In this document: in pieces, positions 44,397 to 56,281 of the stretch
Position numbering within the stretch: position 1 is the first letter of the stretch
How the letters are laid out: the number at the start of each line of letters is the position of its first letter
NCBI GenBank assembly: GCA_022497155.1
Contig: MU385713.1
Location: forward strand, 62,001 to 126,000
Length of the DNA stretch: 64,000 nt
Direction: 5' to 3'
Source: Whalleya microplaca
Lineage: Eukaryota; Ascomycota; Sordariomycetes; Xylariales; Xylariaceae
Position numbers and translations under genes: made by a program
The notes under the pieces: generated by a model
Seen by the model: only the letters and a program-made list of their open reading frames with translations
Told to the model about the DNA's origin: nothing
The model's database searches: none

Positions 44397-44743
44397 ACGG
44401 AGGTGCCTTTCAAAAGAAATGACCATACCATAACCCCTGCCGACTGTCTGACACATGGAGATCCGATTCTAACAGCTGGAACTCTAGATCCCTGTCACAG
44501 TATATCTGATTAGATGTGGACAGTATCCTCTAGTAGCTACAAGACGCTAAATTACTGGTTGTATAGCCCGTGTCCCACTGTAATTTAGCGTCCGATCGCT
44601 ATAATTATAAGGGGCAAAAACCGTGCGGAGCTTTTCTTTCGTACTAGATCAGCTTTTAGAGACAGCTGTAGCAGAGATCTGACAGGTGGCTTATAACCAG
44701 CAGGGGTTGTGGTATGGTCATTTCTTTTGAAAGGCACCTCCGT
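44397..44743. repeat. Nested inverted repeats (44-bp arms around a 13-bp hairpin)
   Basis: Arms 44397-44440 and 44700-44743 are reverse complements with one mismatch in 44. Inside, 44543-44555 and 44580-44592 (GACGCTAAATTAC and its complement) pair perfectly around a 24-nt loop. Both pairs share nearly the same centre (about 44568-44570), so this looks like one partly decayed foldback. Two open frames on opposite strands (44112-44513 and 44585-44827) share TEVPFKRNDHT only because of the arms. Confidence 0.8.
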
Positions 44744-45058
44744 ATCAGCTAGCCATGAAATATAATCGGCATTCGATCTGCCAATTGAGGTGGCAGAGCA
44801 ATTAGGTAGTAAGCCACAAGAGAACACAGCTTGCGAAAATATCGAGATAGAACGTTACCAGAAATATGTGCCGGCATAATATTACCTACCACAACATATC
44901 GATTAATAGGTATACGCTACATTGTTGACCACAAGAGAATGGGGAGAGCCAAAATATTGATAGCATATAAGAACACCCGGAGCCTACGAGAGTAGCTCTG
45001 CATTTTCTCACCCAGATTTTATATCTTTAACAATAGTTCATTATCATAACAGTTACAA

Positions 45059-46564
45059 ATGGCGACCAAGCATATACCAAGGCAGTCTCTTGGCCATTGG
45101 CTTCCCAGGAACCGACAGGTCATAGCAAAATGGGTAAAACAAAAAGTCGAAGAAGCAAAAGGGTCCGACGATGAGCTCCTCCCGAGCGTTCGAGCCTTTC
45201 AGCAGCTCGTTAATTGCAACGACGACTACAGAAGACTTGCGAACAATATGTTCACCGAAGCTTCCAACAGGTACCCCAAGGATCCAACCGGCGCTTGCGC
45301 AATACAATCCTTTGATGAATTCATCAATGTTCTTAATAATGTTGTCCAGGCCGGGCCTGAGTTCTATGACACAGACGATCCTCCAACGGCTATGGGCCTA
45401 ATCGGATTCCCTATCAATGCCCTTCTAGATTGGCCCATGGGAACGGCCTCAGGATACGGATTCTTTCTTTTGCCAGAGATCAACACTAGCCTGCAGTCAG
45501 TCCTTAATGACTGGGGTGAACTCCTGAAAAATCACACGCCACAGAAGTGCCTGGAGGAATGGACGTCGCAGGACGCCCAGCGCTTGCTTGCTGGTAGTGC
45601 AAACATCGGCAACACATGCTACACATTCGACCAGATATTCTTGTGCCCAGATGTCTCGAAGCCGTTCCTTGGCTTTACGCAGTGGGACGAATTCTTCACA
45701 CGTTGCTTTAAAGACGGTATTCGACCTATTGAGGCTCCCGACAAGTGAGTAGCATCTAGCGTTGTTTACTTCACCTCCTGGCTTGTTTTAAGAATCAAGA
45801 GTTCCACGCTGGGGTATGGTAGGGAGTTAAAAGCTCCTGAGACAAAAATAAGGACTATCAAATATCCTTCAAACACTATAGAATGAAAAAAAGCTGACTG
45901 CCGATGCTGTAGTGCCCCTGACTTGACTTACCCTGACCCGACCGCAGTCATTGTAAATGCCTGCGAGTCGGCCCCACTCCAATTTCAGACTGGGGTGAAA
46001 TTGCTTGACAATTTCTGGATCAAGGAGCAGCCATACTCTCTAGTCAATATGCTGAATGGTAACCTGATGGCCCAGGATTTCGCGGATGGTAGCGTCTACC
46101 AAGCATTCCTGAGTGCCAAGAGCTACCACCGATGGCATGCTCCTGTAAGCGGCAAGGTAGTAGCTATTGAGAAGGTACCAGGCACTTACTACAGCGAGAA
46201 TTTCTTCGAAGGGTTGGCTGCAGATCCTGACTCTCCGGATCCAGCAGCGCCAAACTACTCCCAACCCTACATCAGCGCTGTCGCCACGAGAGGTATCATC
46301 TACATTCAGGCTACAAACCCCAAGATCGGCCTTATGGCCATTGTGTTTATCGGGATGGCAGAAGTATCATCCGTTGAATTCACTGTCAATAAAAACGATG
46401 ATATCGTCAAAGGGGATGAAATCGGCATGTTTCATTTTGGAGGCAGCTCGCACTGCATGGTGTTCCGTCCAGGTGTCGACATCCGATTGATCCATCCTCC
46501 GCCGTATGATATAGACACAGAGAAGAATTTAGCTGTCAAGAGTGCGTGGGCTGTAGTTGCTTAG
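45059..46564 (+). CDS. Phosphatidylserine-decarboxylase-family enzyme, PsiD-like
   Basis: A soluble pyruvoyl-dependent decarboxylase of the PSD superfamily, closest in architecture to PsiD-type L-tryptophan decarboxylases; substrate not proven. Exons 45059-45744 and 45913-46564 (donor GTGAGT, acceptor TGTAG) keep frame and give 445 residues, matching PsiD-type length. Motifs are LLDWPMGTASGYGFFL, GFTQWDEFFTRCFKDGIRP, VNACESAPL, SYHRWHAPVSGKV and MFHFGGSSH. G405-G406-S407-S408 replaces the LGST self-cleavage motif of true PS decarboxylases; cleavage before the serine would make the pyruvoyl group. There is no mitochondrial leader, transmembrane segment or C2 domain, which argues against a membrane PS decarboxylase. 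Confidence 0.85.
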
Positions 46565-48266
46565 AGCCTAGGTAGCAAACGAAGACAATCATTGACCTTA
46601 CAATGCAGACTGGCTTATATTCAAACACGAGTCTTAAAGAAACTACAAGCATGATACTCGACTTTTTTTTCTTCAACCATTGATTTGATGACTATAGTTC
46701 ATTAATAAAGCTAGTTACATCAAACGTGACGGCGCTAGGATAGGAGGGGGTGCACTGTAAATGATAAGTGTGTTGTAGCCACTGTATATGTAACATAACA
46801 AGCCGAGGAATAAGACAAGGTCAATGACAACTCAAGGAGTTCTGGCGTGAGGAAACCTCCTTAGCTTATCAGCCCATCTATGTAGCCTGACTAAGGAGGT
46901 TATGTGTGAGGGGTTTAAGGGTGTGCCACAGGTCTTGGACTCTTGGCTGTAACGGGAGCTAAGTATAATCAATAAATGGACAGAAGTTAGGTAGAAATGA
47001 GTGGGATAGCTACTGGTAATATCCCGAACGGCTTGGGAGGACCTAACATAGAATATCCAATTGCCAAAAGTACAGGCAACTGATGGGAAGAAAGCCTAGT
47101 AGACCTGTGATAGATGAGTGCACTTGGGTAGGCTAAAAGAGACCTATGAAGCTGCCGGACAGCTAGTATAATCAAAGTAGAAAAGGGGAGCTGTATCCTT
47201 TTAGAAAGTATAGCTAGGTCTGGAAAAGGGGTAATGTTATGGGCCCAAAAGGCCATTCGCATTAGTTATCGGGCTTAGTCATCCGACTTAAACCCGATAT
47301 ATTAGATACTTACATGTAGCTTGTTAACTTTATGTATTCCTCCCAGTTTATTGAATACACATCTCATTATAGCCTTTCAACCTCTTTCAGCCCTAAGATG
47401 TAGGCCTTTCACAAAATGACGTTTTATATAAGCTAAGATATAATACCTCTTATCATATCAACACCGGTGAAATATAATACTCTTATTAAGATATATAAGT
47501 GTCCTGCCGTAAATATGAGATCCTAAGATGAAAGCTGCCGGCCGGCATGAGTGTAAGGCTCTCATCCTGCTCCGCATTTGGCCTCGTTTCAGGCGAATCC
47601 CGCCTATACTTTCTCGGACTTGATGCTTTAATTCCACGTTTGATTCAACGTGACTAGCAGTCCGCCAGAGAACTCTGGAAGGATCCGTGTCTGGGTAGAG
47701 ACGTACGATTTGGATCAAAAAGTGATTGTGATATATGTTTGATGTAAAATTGAAAAGTGAGCAATGGATTTTAAAATTCAACATATGCTAAAGGGAGCTT
47801 TTAAATAACAGCGATGGTTATCGAGACCACAGGCATGTGGCATAGCCACAGCCACAACAACTGTCTATTATAGCTATAGTCTCATAGCCATAGCTCTCAA
47901 GATCATTAATGATTATACGCATCATGTGACCTTACAATGTTAAACGTGATGGTGGGCGTGATGCCGAAAATGGTGATGACGCCAGGAAGATTGTCCACGG
48001 GGATATTTTCAAGATTTTCCAGCTGTGAAGCGCCAATGGGCTGGAAACACAATATCTATCATTGTTGACTTGCGTCCCTATTCTATGGCTGTAAACCAAG
48101 CAACTACATGTAGGTAGCCAATCAGCCAAAACATATGGACCATAAGCACTCGTTAGATTGTAAGAGTCGCAACACCGTTCCCAGCCACCATCTATTCTTT
48201 CAACTGCCAACCTACGGAAACCTACTTCTGGCATTGGGGATCAGATGTGTCTAACTCGTTGCAGCA
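46565..48266. other. Intergenic, 1.7 kb
   Basis: No supported gene. A 91-codon minus-strand frame at 46987-47262 reads hydrophobic but matches nothing I know; it could be part of an old element. Confidence 0.35.
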
Positions 48267-49500
48267 TCATAAGCTATAAGAAGACACATAATACTATAGC
48301 ACATTAGCATATACGATTCCATTCCATGAGCAAGACACACAACTTACCGTGACGACCGAGTCCTCCGCCCCAGTATCATCGTACTGGGGGACATACACAT
48401 ACATGATCAAAGCATGATCATCCGCAAAACACGCGATAACGCGCCCATCCAACCGTCCCACGCTCAGCACCTTACTCCAATCCTTACCGTCCACACGCAC
48501 CGTCGCCCACTTCTCGGGCCCGGCCTCCTTGAACCGCGTGCTGGGATGGTCCTCCAGGGCGCACGTCAACTGCGCGGGGTCCAGCTCCGGGTTCTCGAGC
48601 CCGCTCCACTGGCTCTCCACATTGAGCGTATCCGTCTCGAGGCGCAATCTCAGGTCGCCGTGCATGTTGGCGCTCAATTCCAGCTTGGGAGACGGGGCGG
48701 CGGCAGTGGAGGAGGTAGAGGTCCGCGACGCGAGCGCGAGCTTCGTGAAGCGGTCCGAGATCGCCTTGAGCTGCAGCAGCGGCGGCAGCTGGATGTGCAC
48801 GTCGGGCTCGCGCACCTTGGGCTGCATGATGGTCTCGACGGTCTCGGGGTGGAGCACGCGCACGGGGATGTCCTGGGTGATGATCTTCTCGCGCTCGCGC
48901 TGGAGGGTCGTCTCGAGGGGCTCGTGGTTGAATATGTCGGAGTCGTCGTAGCCGTCACCGCCGAAGGCATTGGCGTTGTGTGCTCCGAAGCGGGCGACGC
49001 CTTGGGGCTGGTTTGCTGGGGCGGTCGTCGTGGTGATGGTCATGGACAGGAGAGGGATCCCGTCTTTCTTCGTCAGACGGATAGAGGCGGACGAATCATT
49101 TAGAGCGGATTTCAGGGCACGCTGCAGAGGAATGAGAGGTAATTCGAGGTTGATTGTGTTATTCGGTTCTGCGGATTGTAACGAATAGTTGTCGAATATG
49201 AAGTCCATAGAGAACGAGCTGTTTCGGCCGATTAGCCACTGGCTCTAGGAGGACAGACAGAAGACGGATAGGTATACGAACGCCCATACTTGTGACCCGG
49301 TGTCCGGTATCACGGTAAAGCGTACGGTCTCATCGTCAAGGCGCACCCAGGCTATCTTCTCCAGGGAGGAGAGAGCGGCCACTAGCTCTAACAGCCGGGT
49401 TAGCTATTTTCGCTGCATGTATACAAATTCACATGACGTAACGCCGGTGTAGCTCACTCGAGAATGTGCGTATATTCTTGAGATTCGATCGGAACCTCAT
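48267..49500 (-). CDS. HUS1: Hus1, subunit of the 9-1-1 DNA damage checkpoint clamp
   Basis: Forms the Rad9-Rad1-Hus1 sliding clamp that activates ATR/Mec1-type signalling at damaged DNA. Exons 49500-49458, 49387-49282, 49218-48348 and 48293-48267 give 348 residues with every join in frame. The N-terminus [16 protein letters not shown] leads into [24 protein letters not shown]. Then come [22 protein letters not shown], a family hallmark, and the C-terminal [13 protein letters not shown]...[12 protein letters not shown]. The last exon is 27 nt; without it the frame would run into intron sequence and lose the conserved final strand. The middle (about residues 180-260) carries a Ser/Thr-Ala-Pro insertion. 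Confidence 0.92.
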
Positions 49501-50391
49501 ATTGGCAGCATTATACGACGCTTCATCGTCGCTTGTGGCGAGTGGGATGGAAGACTGGTGTCACACAAAAGACGCGACGACGCGACGAGATATGATAACG
49601 CGTTAGGTACATAAGTTAAAGAGACGGAACGACGGGATTGACCTCGCTTCCTGCCTACTTTGCTTATTAGTCGTGCTTATTGCATAGTCGACATACAGTA
49701 TAGCGTCTTGTTTAGCTCCGATAATGTGTTGCAGTGTATCTTTAATTGCGGGGTAGCGCCAGCCAACCCCCCTGCTGCACTTATTCAGCTGCCGTCAAGA
49801 AAGAACCAGGGACGGAATCCCTCGACAACCTGACCCCACCCCCCACTATGCATAGTTGCATAGTGCTGTCTGCTGACAGCCCTGGACAAGTACAGTAACG
49901 AGAGTTATCGTAGCTACCCCGCCATCAGCCATATCCGCCATCGTCACTTACCTTTCCAAGACCATCATAGACTCGAGACAGACAGAGAAGGAGAGACAGA
50001 GAGAGAACATCATCAGAAACCCATCCATTCCTTCCCCCCCTTAGTGAAACTCAATACATAAGCAGAGTCCATCTTAGCTAATTCGTAATGCAACCGCGTG
50101 ATATAATAAAATAAATCCGGTAAACAAGTGCAGTCAGTTACGTGTACTATGAGAGATCCCGTAGATTCATAGCCGTGTGTATAAATCAAGCCGTCCAGAT
50201 ATCCAACACTGGCCATAGAACTCCAGATCCCCAGGACACCCATCCATCCATCCATCCATCCATCCGTTCGTCCATCCATCCCAGCCTTTCCTTCCGTCCC
50301 TTATCCAGTAGTCGTACGTACCCGTTCCGACTCAGTCGTAATGCTCTATAAAGGAACGGCGCTCCGCTTCTCTCCACTCAGGTCACATCAT
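49501..50391. other. Intergenic with CATC microsatellite
   Basis: No gene seen. A CATC tetranucleotide run lies at about 50241-50280. Confidence 0.5.
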
Positions 50392-51297
50392 CTAGATGCT
50401 CAACCGTCGACTATGAGCCGGCGTAGGCGTCGGACTCCTCGGCACCGTCCTCCCCATCGGCGAGACGGCACAGAAGACGCTATTGTGTCCACCACCGCCT
50501 CCGCCTCCACCTCGCACCTGCCTCTCCTCATCGAAGCCCATATTGACGATGGTCGTACGCACGGTGTTGGTAGACCGCTTGAGGCCCGGGATGATCGCCT
50601 TGATGGCAGCGGACCGACTGGTACTGCCGGCCGTCGCGGCCGACTCGCCCGTGTTCTGACGCAGACGCTGCTCCGCGATGCGGCGCATGCGGGCGTCGAA
50701 CTCGGCGTTCTCGGCGCACGTCCTACAATCGCCGACCTTCTGGACGGCGCGCCTGGGCGCGGGCGGCGGGCGCAGGGGGTGCCCGGGGCGTCTCGTCAGT
50801 CTGCGGCGGACGCGGCGGCGCGGCTGCTGCGGCGGCGGGTAGTGGTGCGGGCGCCACTGCAGGTGGATGGGCGGGAAGGGCGGCGGGCTGACGAGGTGCC
50901 CGCACGGGTGCTTGGCGGTCGTGCGGCAGATCGGACAGCTGGGGTTCGTGTTCTGGTCGCGCGCGATGGATTCCTCCAGCCAGGCCTGGATGCACGCCGT
51001 GCCGAACTTGTGCCCGCAGTGCAGCTGCGTCCACGACTCGACCACGCCCTCCGGGTTCGCCACGCCGACGGGATCGTGGCAGATCGGACACTCCTCCGGC
51101 GGCGGCGGTCGGGGTACTGACGATAGCGGGGAGGAGGAGGAGGAGGCGGCGGCTGAGCCTTTGCCTTTCTTATGCGAGGTGAGCTGGTCTCCCGCCGCTG
51201 CTGCTGCTGCTGCGTCGTGATTCGTCACGGCAACGGCGTTGACCTTCTTCGGCCATAGCTTCTTGAGAAAGGCTAGGTTCACCTTCGGAACCTTCAT
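50392..51297 (-). CDS. RING-finger protein, probable E3 ubiquitin ligase
   Basis: A single exon of 301 residues; the start MKVPKVNLAFLKKLWPKK at 51297 is chosen over upstream in-frame ATGs because those lie in a leader-like stretch. The RING domain spans about residues 66-125: CPICHDPVG, then LHCGHKFGTACIQAWL, then CPICR, a C3H2C3/H2 arrangement with a long loop before the first His. N-terminal to it are poly-Ala and poly-Ser runs. C-terminal are Pro/Arg-rich stretches, a KVGDCRTCAENAEFDARMRRI helix with a CxxC, and a poly-Gly run. The substrate is unknown. The 259-codon antisense frame is a GC-rich shadow. Confidence 0.8.
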   Translation of the reverse strand: MKVPKVNLAFLKKLWPKKVNAVAVTNHDAAAAAAAGDQLTSHKKGKGSAAASSSSSPLSSVPRPPPPEECPICHDPVGVANPEGVVESWTQLHCGHKFGTACIQAWLEESIARDQNTNPSCPICRTTAKHPCGHLVSPPPFPPIHLQWRPHHYPPPQQPRRRVRRRLTRRPGHPLRPPPAPRRAVQKVGDCRTCAENAEFDARMRRIAEQRLRQNTGESAATAGSTSRSAAIKAIIPGLKRSTNTVRTTIVNMGFDEERQVRGGGGGGGGHNSVFCAVSPMGRTVPRSPTPTPAHSRRLSI

Positions 51298-54139
51298 AAT
51301 GGCTGGTTGAGCTATATGTGGTGCGGAAGCCAAATGTGCTGAGAGCACATGTAGGTAAGGTAAGGTGGGAAGAGTGTGGGAGAATGGCGAGGCTGGGTCT
51401 GTAACTTGCGCGACCAAGCCCCCAGTCACACAAATGCAGATGCAGTCGTCGATTTAATCGTCGGAACGCCTGAGGCAAGATTGGCTGGGATCGGAAAGTA
51501 GGTAGTAAGGCAGGCAGAAAGGTAAAGGAGGGAGAGGTGTAGCTAACTTTCCAGGTACGGTACGGTGCTGGCTGCTGCAGTACCTAAGACGAGCCGGCTC
51601 CTGTGGCTCGTGAATGGGGACCCCGATGACGGTAAGACCTTTCTCTAGACTCTTTTTTTATTTTTCCTGCTTTGACGTTGCGCGGTGTTCCCAAAGTATT
51701 TTCGTTTCAAAGTAATTCACGATTACGAAAGAATGAGCCGAAACGGAATTTTGCAGGGACACAGGTCCTCGAGATCGCGTCCGCAAAAGAAGGGGAAACC
51801 TGGCGAAAGCTAATGGCAAAGGCCAACGATTGGCCGTTTAAAGCCTGTTTTGACTCGGTTGACATGCGTCAATATTCAGCCTTGGTGGTAGGTAGAATGT
51901 ACACAGTAGCTAAGGTTTTTTGGTATCTGCAGGCTCAATCCAAACGTGGAGGTAGAATGAAGTCCTACTCGAAACGGCGAAAAGATATAGTGGACCTAGG
52001 ACCTGTTGGGCTTCAATTTTGTCTTTTTTTGGCTGGAATTGGTTTGCTTTAAGAAAAACAATACGTAGTAGGTGACGATTGCGGAAGCCAAAGCTTTTTA
52101 GCACTGTTCTTACTATGAGCCCGACTCGACTTACACCGAGTCTGCTTGTCTAATAAGTTGCGGGCGGGTCAAGTTTACTTAGTTCAACACCCACAAACCA
52201 CCATTGTGGTATCATGCGGATTATATTGTGCGTGTCTACTGTAGGTAGTGAACACCATCAGATATTCTACCTTGCTGAACTACCCGAATCCGTGCAGGTT
52301 GCTGGGGTGCAAGATAAGGCTGGAATTTACTCTGTTGGCCACGTGCAGCTAGGCGTGATTGAGTTAATTGGCATGCAGGCCAGACGGGGTCACATATCGC
52401 CGAGTTGACCTGATCATTCCGCATGCAGCTTTGAGGGGATCTACTCTGTACTCCAAGTCACATCCGGTTTCCGCGTCAGCCTTTTTGAAAACATCTTAGG
52501 GTCCAGGGGAGGGGGCTATCTTCGAATCAGATCAGACAAAGATAACCTAATAATACTAGCTATCATTTGGCACTGTGGAATGTAAGGGGTACGGCTTGAT
52601 CCACTTGGAGTGTTGGGCGTCAAACCGGGCGGATTTTATATATATTGAACCTGTACTGCTACGCCATGAGCAAGCACCGTGAGCTAGCTACTTAGCAGCT
52701 GTAGAAGCATAGGTACTCTTTTCTCAGCTAGCTTCAACATGTTACGAGTAGCAAAGACGACTTCAGCCAACTCTATTTGAAAGTACTTTCTATTGTATAT
52801 GACTGGCCAGCGTTTGTCTTTGTCTCTAGTACCAGTCGAGAATGTAAAACATGTGAATGTTGGGAACTGTGTTAAGGTTGCGCTTGCGGTACTAGCGAAT
52901 GAATGGTGAGGCAGTAGATAGGTCTGTGAGAGGTTCGCCCCTGTGCGCCGCGACCGAACTAAGCGATGATGCTTTTACAGCTGTTTGAGCTCCTCTTGCT
53001 CACATGTGACGACCCCAAACGACCGTAGTTCCAACCACAGCTATTGTTTAGCATACAAATATCAAGTCCTGTACTTAAATCCACCTGGTCGTCGTTGGAT
53101 GAGGAGCTTGGTTCAATGATGGTGGAATACTTGAAGTTGCGCTTCTTTGATAGTCAGTTGGTACCGACAATTGTGTTGAACTGCAAGGTAAGCCTAAAGA
53201 TAAGAGATGTGGATAGAAGGATGGAAGATATCCGTGGCGAAGTCGACAACGAAAATCTGCCCTGCATCGTCACTGCAACAGGTCGCTCCCATGGAACCAT
53301 AGTGGCAGTATCAACGTATCGCACTGCAACGCCGAAGTCTATGTTAACCATTCAGATCATTTAGATTGGAATTTGGTACTACCGAATTCGGCGAATGGCT
53401 TGAGAATGTTGACATGTTTGCTGTGCTGGTCTGGTGTGATAGTCCATCAGCTTTGGACCAACTTCTTGTCTATATATGTTGTCTTCGTACTATACATGCG
53501 TAATGCAGTTATATGCAACATCATTCAGGCCTCGCTATCCACCAGACAGACATATATATCCCGGCTCACTACGTGTAGATACCTTACAATGAAAATCGCA
53601 AGGTATCTAGGTACATTAGGAGCTTAGCAACTGGGCTGCCTTTGTCGCAGTAAACTCGAAGCTGGCAACCGTACGAAGTGCTCAAAAGCCGTGCACAAAA
53701 GCCGAAAACACCTGAGACCAGGTCTCTCTGATAGATGTGAACTTACAAGAGAGCTACCCCCTTAGAAGTTGAAGGGTGGTCCATGAGATATAACATTGCC
53801 ATTCTGTGTAGCTCTAGCCTACTCTGCACTGATGTGAATTCGCTTCATCGGATTGTTTAACTCTCGGGGATGAAATTCTATTTTGAGCGCGAATGGACCT
53901 TGCACCCGGCAAGAGCGCATGACAATCGCTTTGGTGAAGTATCATCGATACCAATAGGTAATAGTAGGAACGTTACTATCTCCTGGTCCGACGCGGATTG
54001 TCGTCTTCCTCTTCGCTATCATCTCGGAAACCCTCTTCTAAACTATGTATACAAGTTAGCTTAGAGCTACTTCATAGCTAAATCTACTGGCAACGATCTC
54101 TTCATTCATGGCAGCAGCACAGCAGAACAGGCTTTTGAC
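51298..54139. other. Intergenic, 2.8 kb without supported gene
   Basis: Frames at 51672-52052 and 53044-53364 (+) are the longest but have no motif, no splice-supported extension, and the first begins at a TTG. I see no repeats worth naming. Confidence 0.35.
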
Positions 54140-54590
54140 CTACTCTCTACTCAATCTCCTTATGGTGTCTGTGTGTTCGATGGTATGTGTATCTAGCGAA
54201 AGCGCATGCCGACGGTCGTCGTCCACGTCGTCCAATTCCTCGCCATCCTCAGAGCTGAAGCCCAGGTCGGACGTATCATCGGCCCCTATCACCACCCTAT
54301 CGCGCCCACCAATGCGCCATCTTGAAGGTACCATCCATCGAGCAAGCGCATCTTGCACCCGGCCGCGGATGGATGACGTGTGGTTCGATATCGAATCGAG
54401 AGGAAGATACTGGCTATACCGAGCTCGGTATCGTCGCCATAGTGGGATGAGGACGTAGGTTGAGATTAGGAAGAGGAGCAGGGAGATGACGGCGGGTATC
54501 ACGAGTGTCTGTTACAGTCAGGATCGTTGCATGTTATCACTGCGTTCTGCGATGGCCACGTACCTTAATTACAGACAGTGTGGTGCCCAT
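54140..54590 (-). CDS. Small single-pass membrane protein, possibly N-myristoylated
   Basis: Unknown function. Exon 1 is 54590-54564 (MGTTLSVIK) and exon 2 is 54508-54140; the canonical donor GTACGT and acceptor TAACAG keep frame for 131 residues. One transmembrane helix lies at about residues 11-32 (LVIPAVISLLLFLISTYVLI), followed by a basic patch (PLWRRYRARYSQYL), which predicts a cytosolic C-terminus. The tail is acidic (SSEDGEELDDVDDDR). MGTTLS fits an N-myristoylation signal (Gly2, Ser6), although the adjacent helix makes a signal anchor equally likely. Splicing support makes this likely a real gene. Confidence 0.7.
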
Positions 54591-56281
54591 TGTAGTACGG
54601 AGAGGTTGTTTTCTCCCGCAAACAGGACATAACACGTGACGATAGGTATTGTGAGATGCGACAGAGTTTAAATCCGACTGTAAAGGGATAGTATCTCGAA
54701 TGATTCGCTTGAGAAAGAGCAAACAGCAAGAATAGCAAGGTGAAGCAAGCTGAGGCAAGGAAACGAAGACAACTGTCCGGATTGGGATTCGTACCACAGT
54801 CGCATCAATCTTATTATAAGTAAGCGAAGGCGAGGCTGAAGGAATGAACCCGTCCTTCACATGAGAGATATCCCGTAGGAGGGATGGAAGGCTGTGTTCA
54901 ATACCGCCACGGATTCCAATGATGAATCTAATCCAACGTGTCGCGTGGTGCAATTCAGCTCGGCAAATCGGCAGCTGAACCTTATGAAGACATAACCCAC
55001 TGAACGCATTAATCGCATCATCTCATATATGGAGAAATTGCCTCGGATAATTACAAACATATATGCATATATCAGTCATATATTCAATCAGAACCTTACC
55101 TAAGATCCAACGTATAACACTGTAACCTAAATTAAGGAGAAACAATTGAGCAAATAGTGTCAACTCAGATGAATTGAATAGTCTATGATTAAATGTGAAG
55201 GAGCAGCCCTAAATATCACAACCTGACTACTTCTACGTTCAACGCTTCAATGCCTAAAGTAATAATCATATGATCTCTAAGGGTCCCTATAGGTATCTGA
55301 GTAGAATATCTACCTCCTAGATCTAGTATACCCCCGCTAAGTAGACATTAACAGCCCGATGCGTCACGACCTCGATAGTACATTCAAAAATTAGTAATCC
55401 TGGCAGTAATAATCCGACTTAAAGTAGCCTTATTAAGCTCCCTTAGTACACGATCTACTTTAATCCTCATTTGCGTTTAAAGTCATCGAGGCGAATCACA
55501 CTAACTCATTACGATACAAGCTTGGGGCAGGGTAAGCGATTAATCTGGATTCTCATTTTCTGCTGCTGAAATCGATATACTTGGACAAAGACAATACGAT
55601 AGTAGTGATATAGTAGGTTCTTCGCCCGTGGTCTATCGACAAGGGGGTTAGATTATATGCCTCGTTGAGATTATTTAATACTAGCGAGGGATACACGGCT
55701 TCCTGGGGCTCAAAAATACCAATCGATGGCGATCATTACAGTATCTGTTGTGTATACAATGAGTGCATGAACGCTTGAGAGGTATATCTATCGCATCGTG
55801 TATGCGGCTTAGATATCTAAATGATCTTCTTGTACCAACAGGAGGAACTTTATCCTATATCCTCAATGAACAACTTTTGTTTCGCTGATGATATTATTAT
55901 GACTTGAATGAGATACACGAAAGTCAGAAATCACGACACATAATGCTGTAAGTGGTAGGTAGTTGCTTTAGAATACAAGATACCTAAGGGTTTTATAGAG
56001 CTCAAAGCAACCTAAAACGCTGTGTAACCACAATCTTCAGAGTTTAAGTATCAGTCCTCTGGGTCAAGGATATAGTCCGTTTCAGATGCACACATAGGCC
56101 GTATTGTAGGATTTAGGAATTAACATGGAAATTGAACGAGTGGGCAATGGTAAAAGCATCTAGATAGTTGTCTCCAGGACAGAGATAGTGGATCTACCCC
56201 TTAAAACAGCGTTGTTCCTTCTCCAACCTATTTGCATTCTTCTCACTCGTGTATCCAACTTGAACAAATCCTTGGAAGTAT
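54591..56281. other. Intergenic, AT-rich 1.7 kb
   Basis: No supported gene. Composition becomes AT-rich from about 55000 and stays so; decayed element remains are likely but not identifiable. Confidence 0.35.

Noticed and set aside
44112..44513. Possible 133-codon gene
   Set aside because: Its most distinctive segment lies in an inverted-repeat arm and recurs on the other strand; no motif or splice support.
48414..49103. 229-codon plus-strand frame opposite Hus1
   Set aside because: Gly/Val/Arg-rich shadow; Hus1 motifs and splice sites are on the minus strand.
50341..51120. 259-codon plus-strand frame opposite the RING gene
   Set aside because: Antisense shadow without motif; cysteine and histidine pairs of the RING lie on the minus strand.
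51672..52052. Possible 126-codon gene
   Set aside because: Begins at TTG rather than ATG, and has no motif or extension by splicing.
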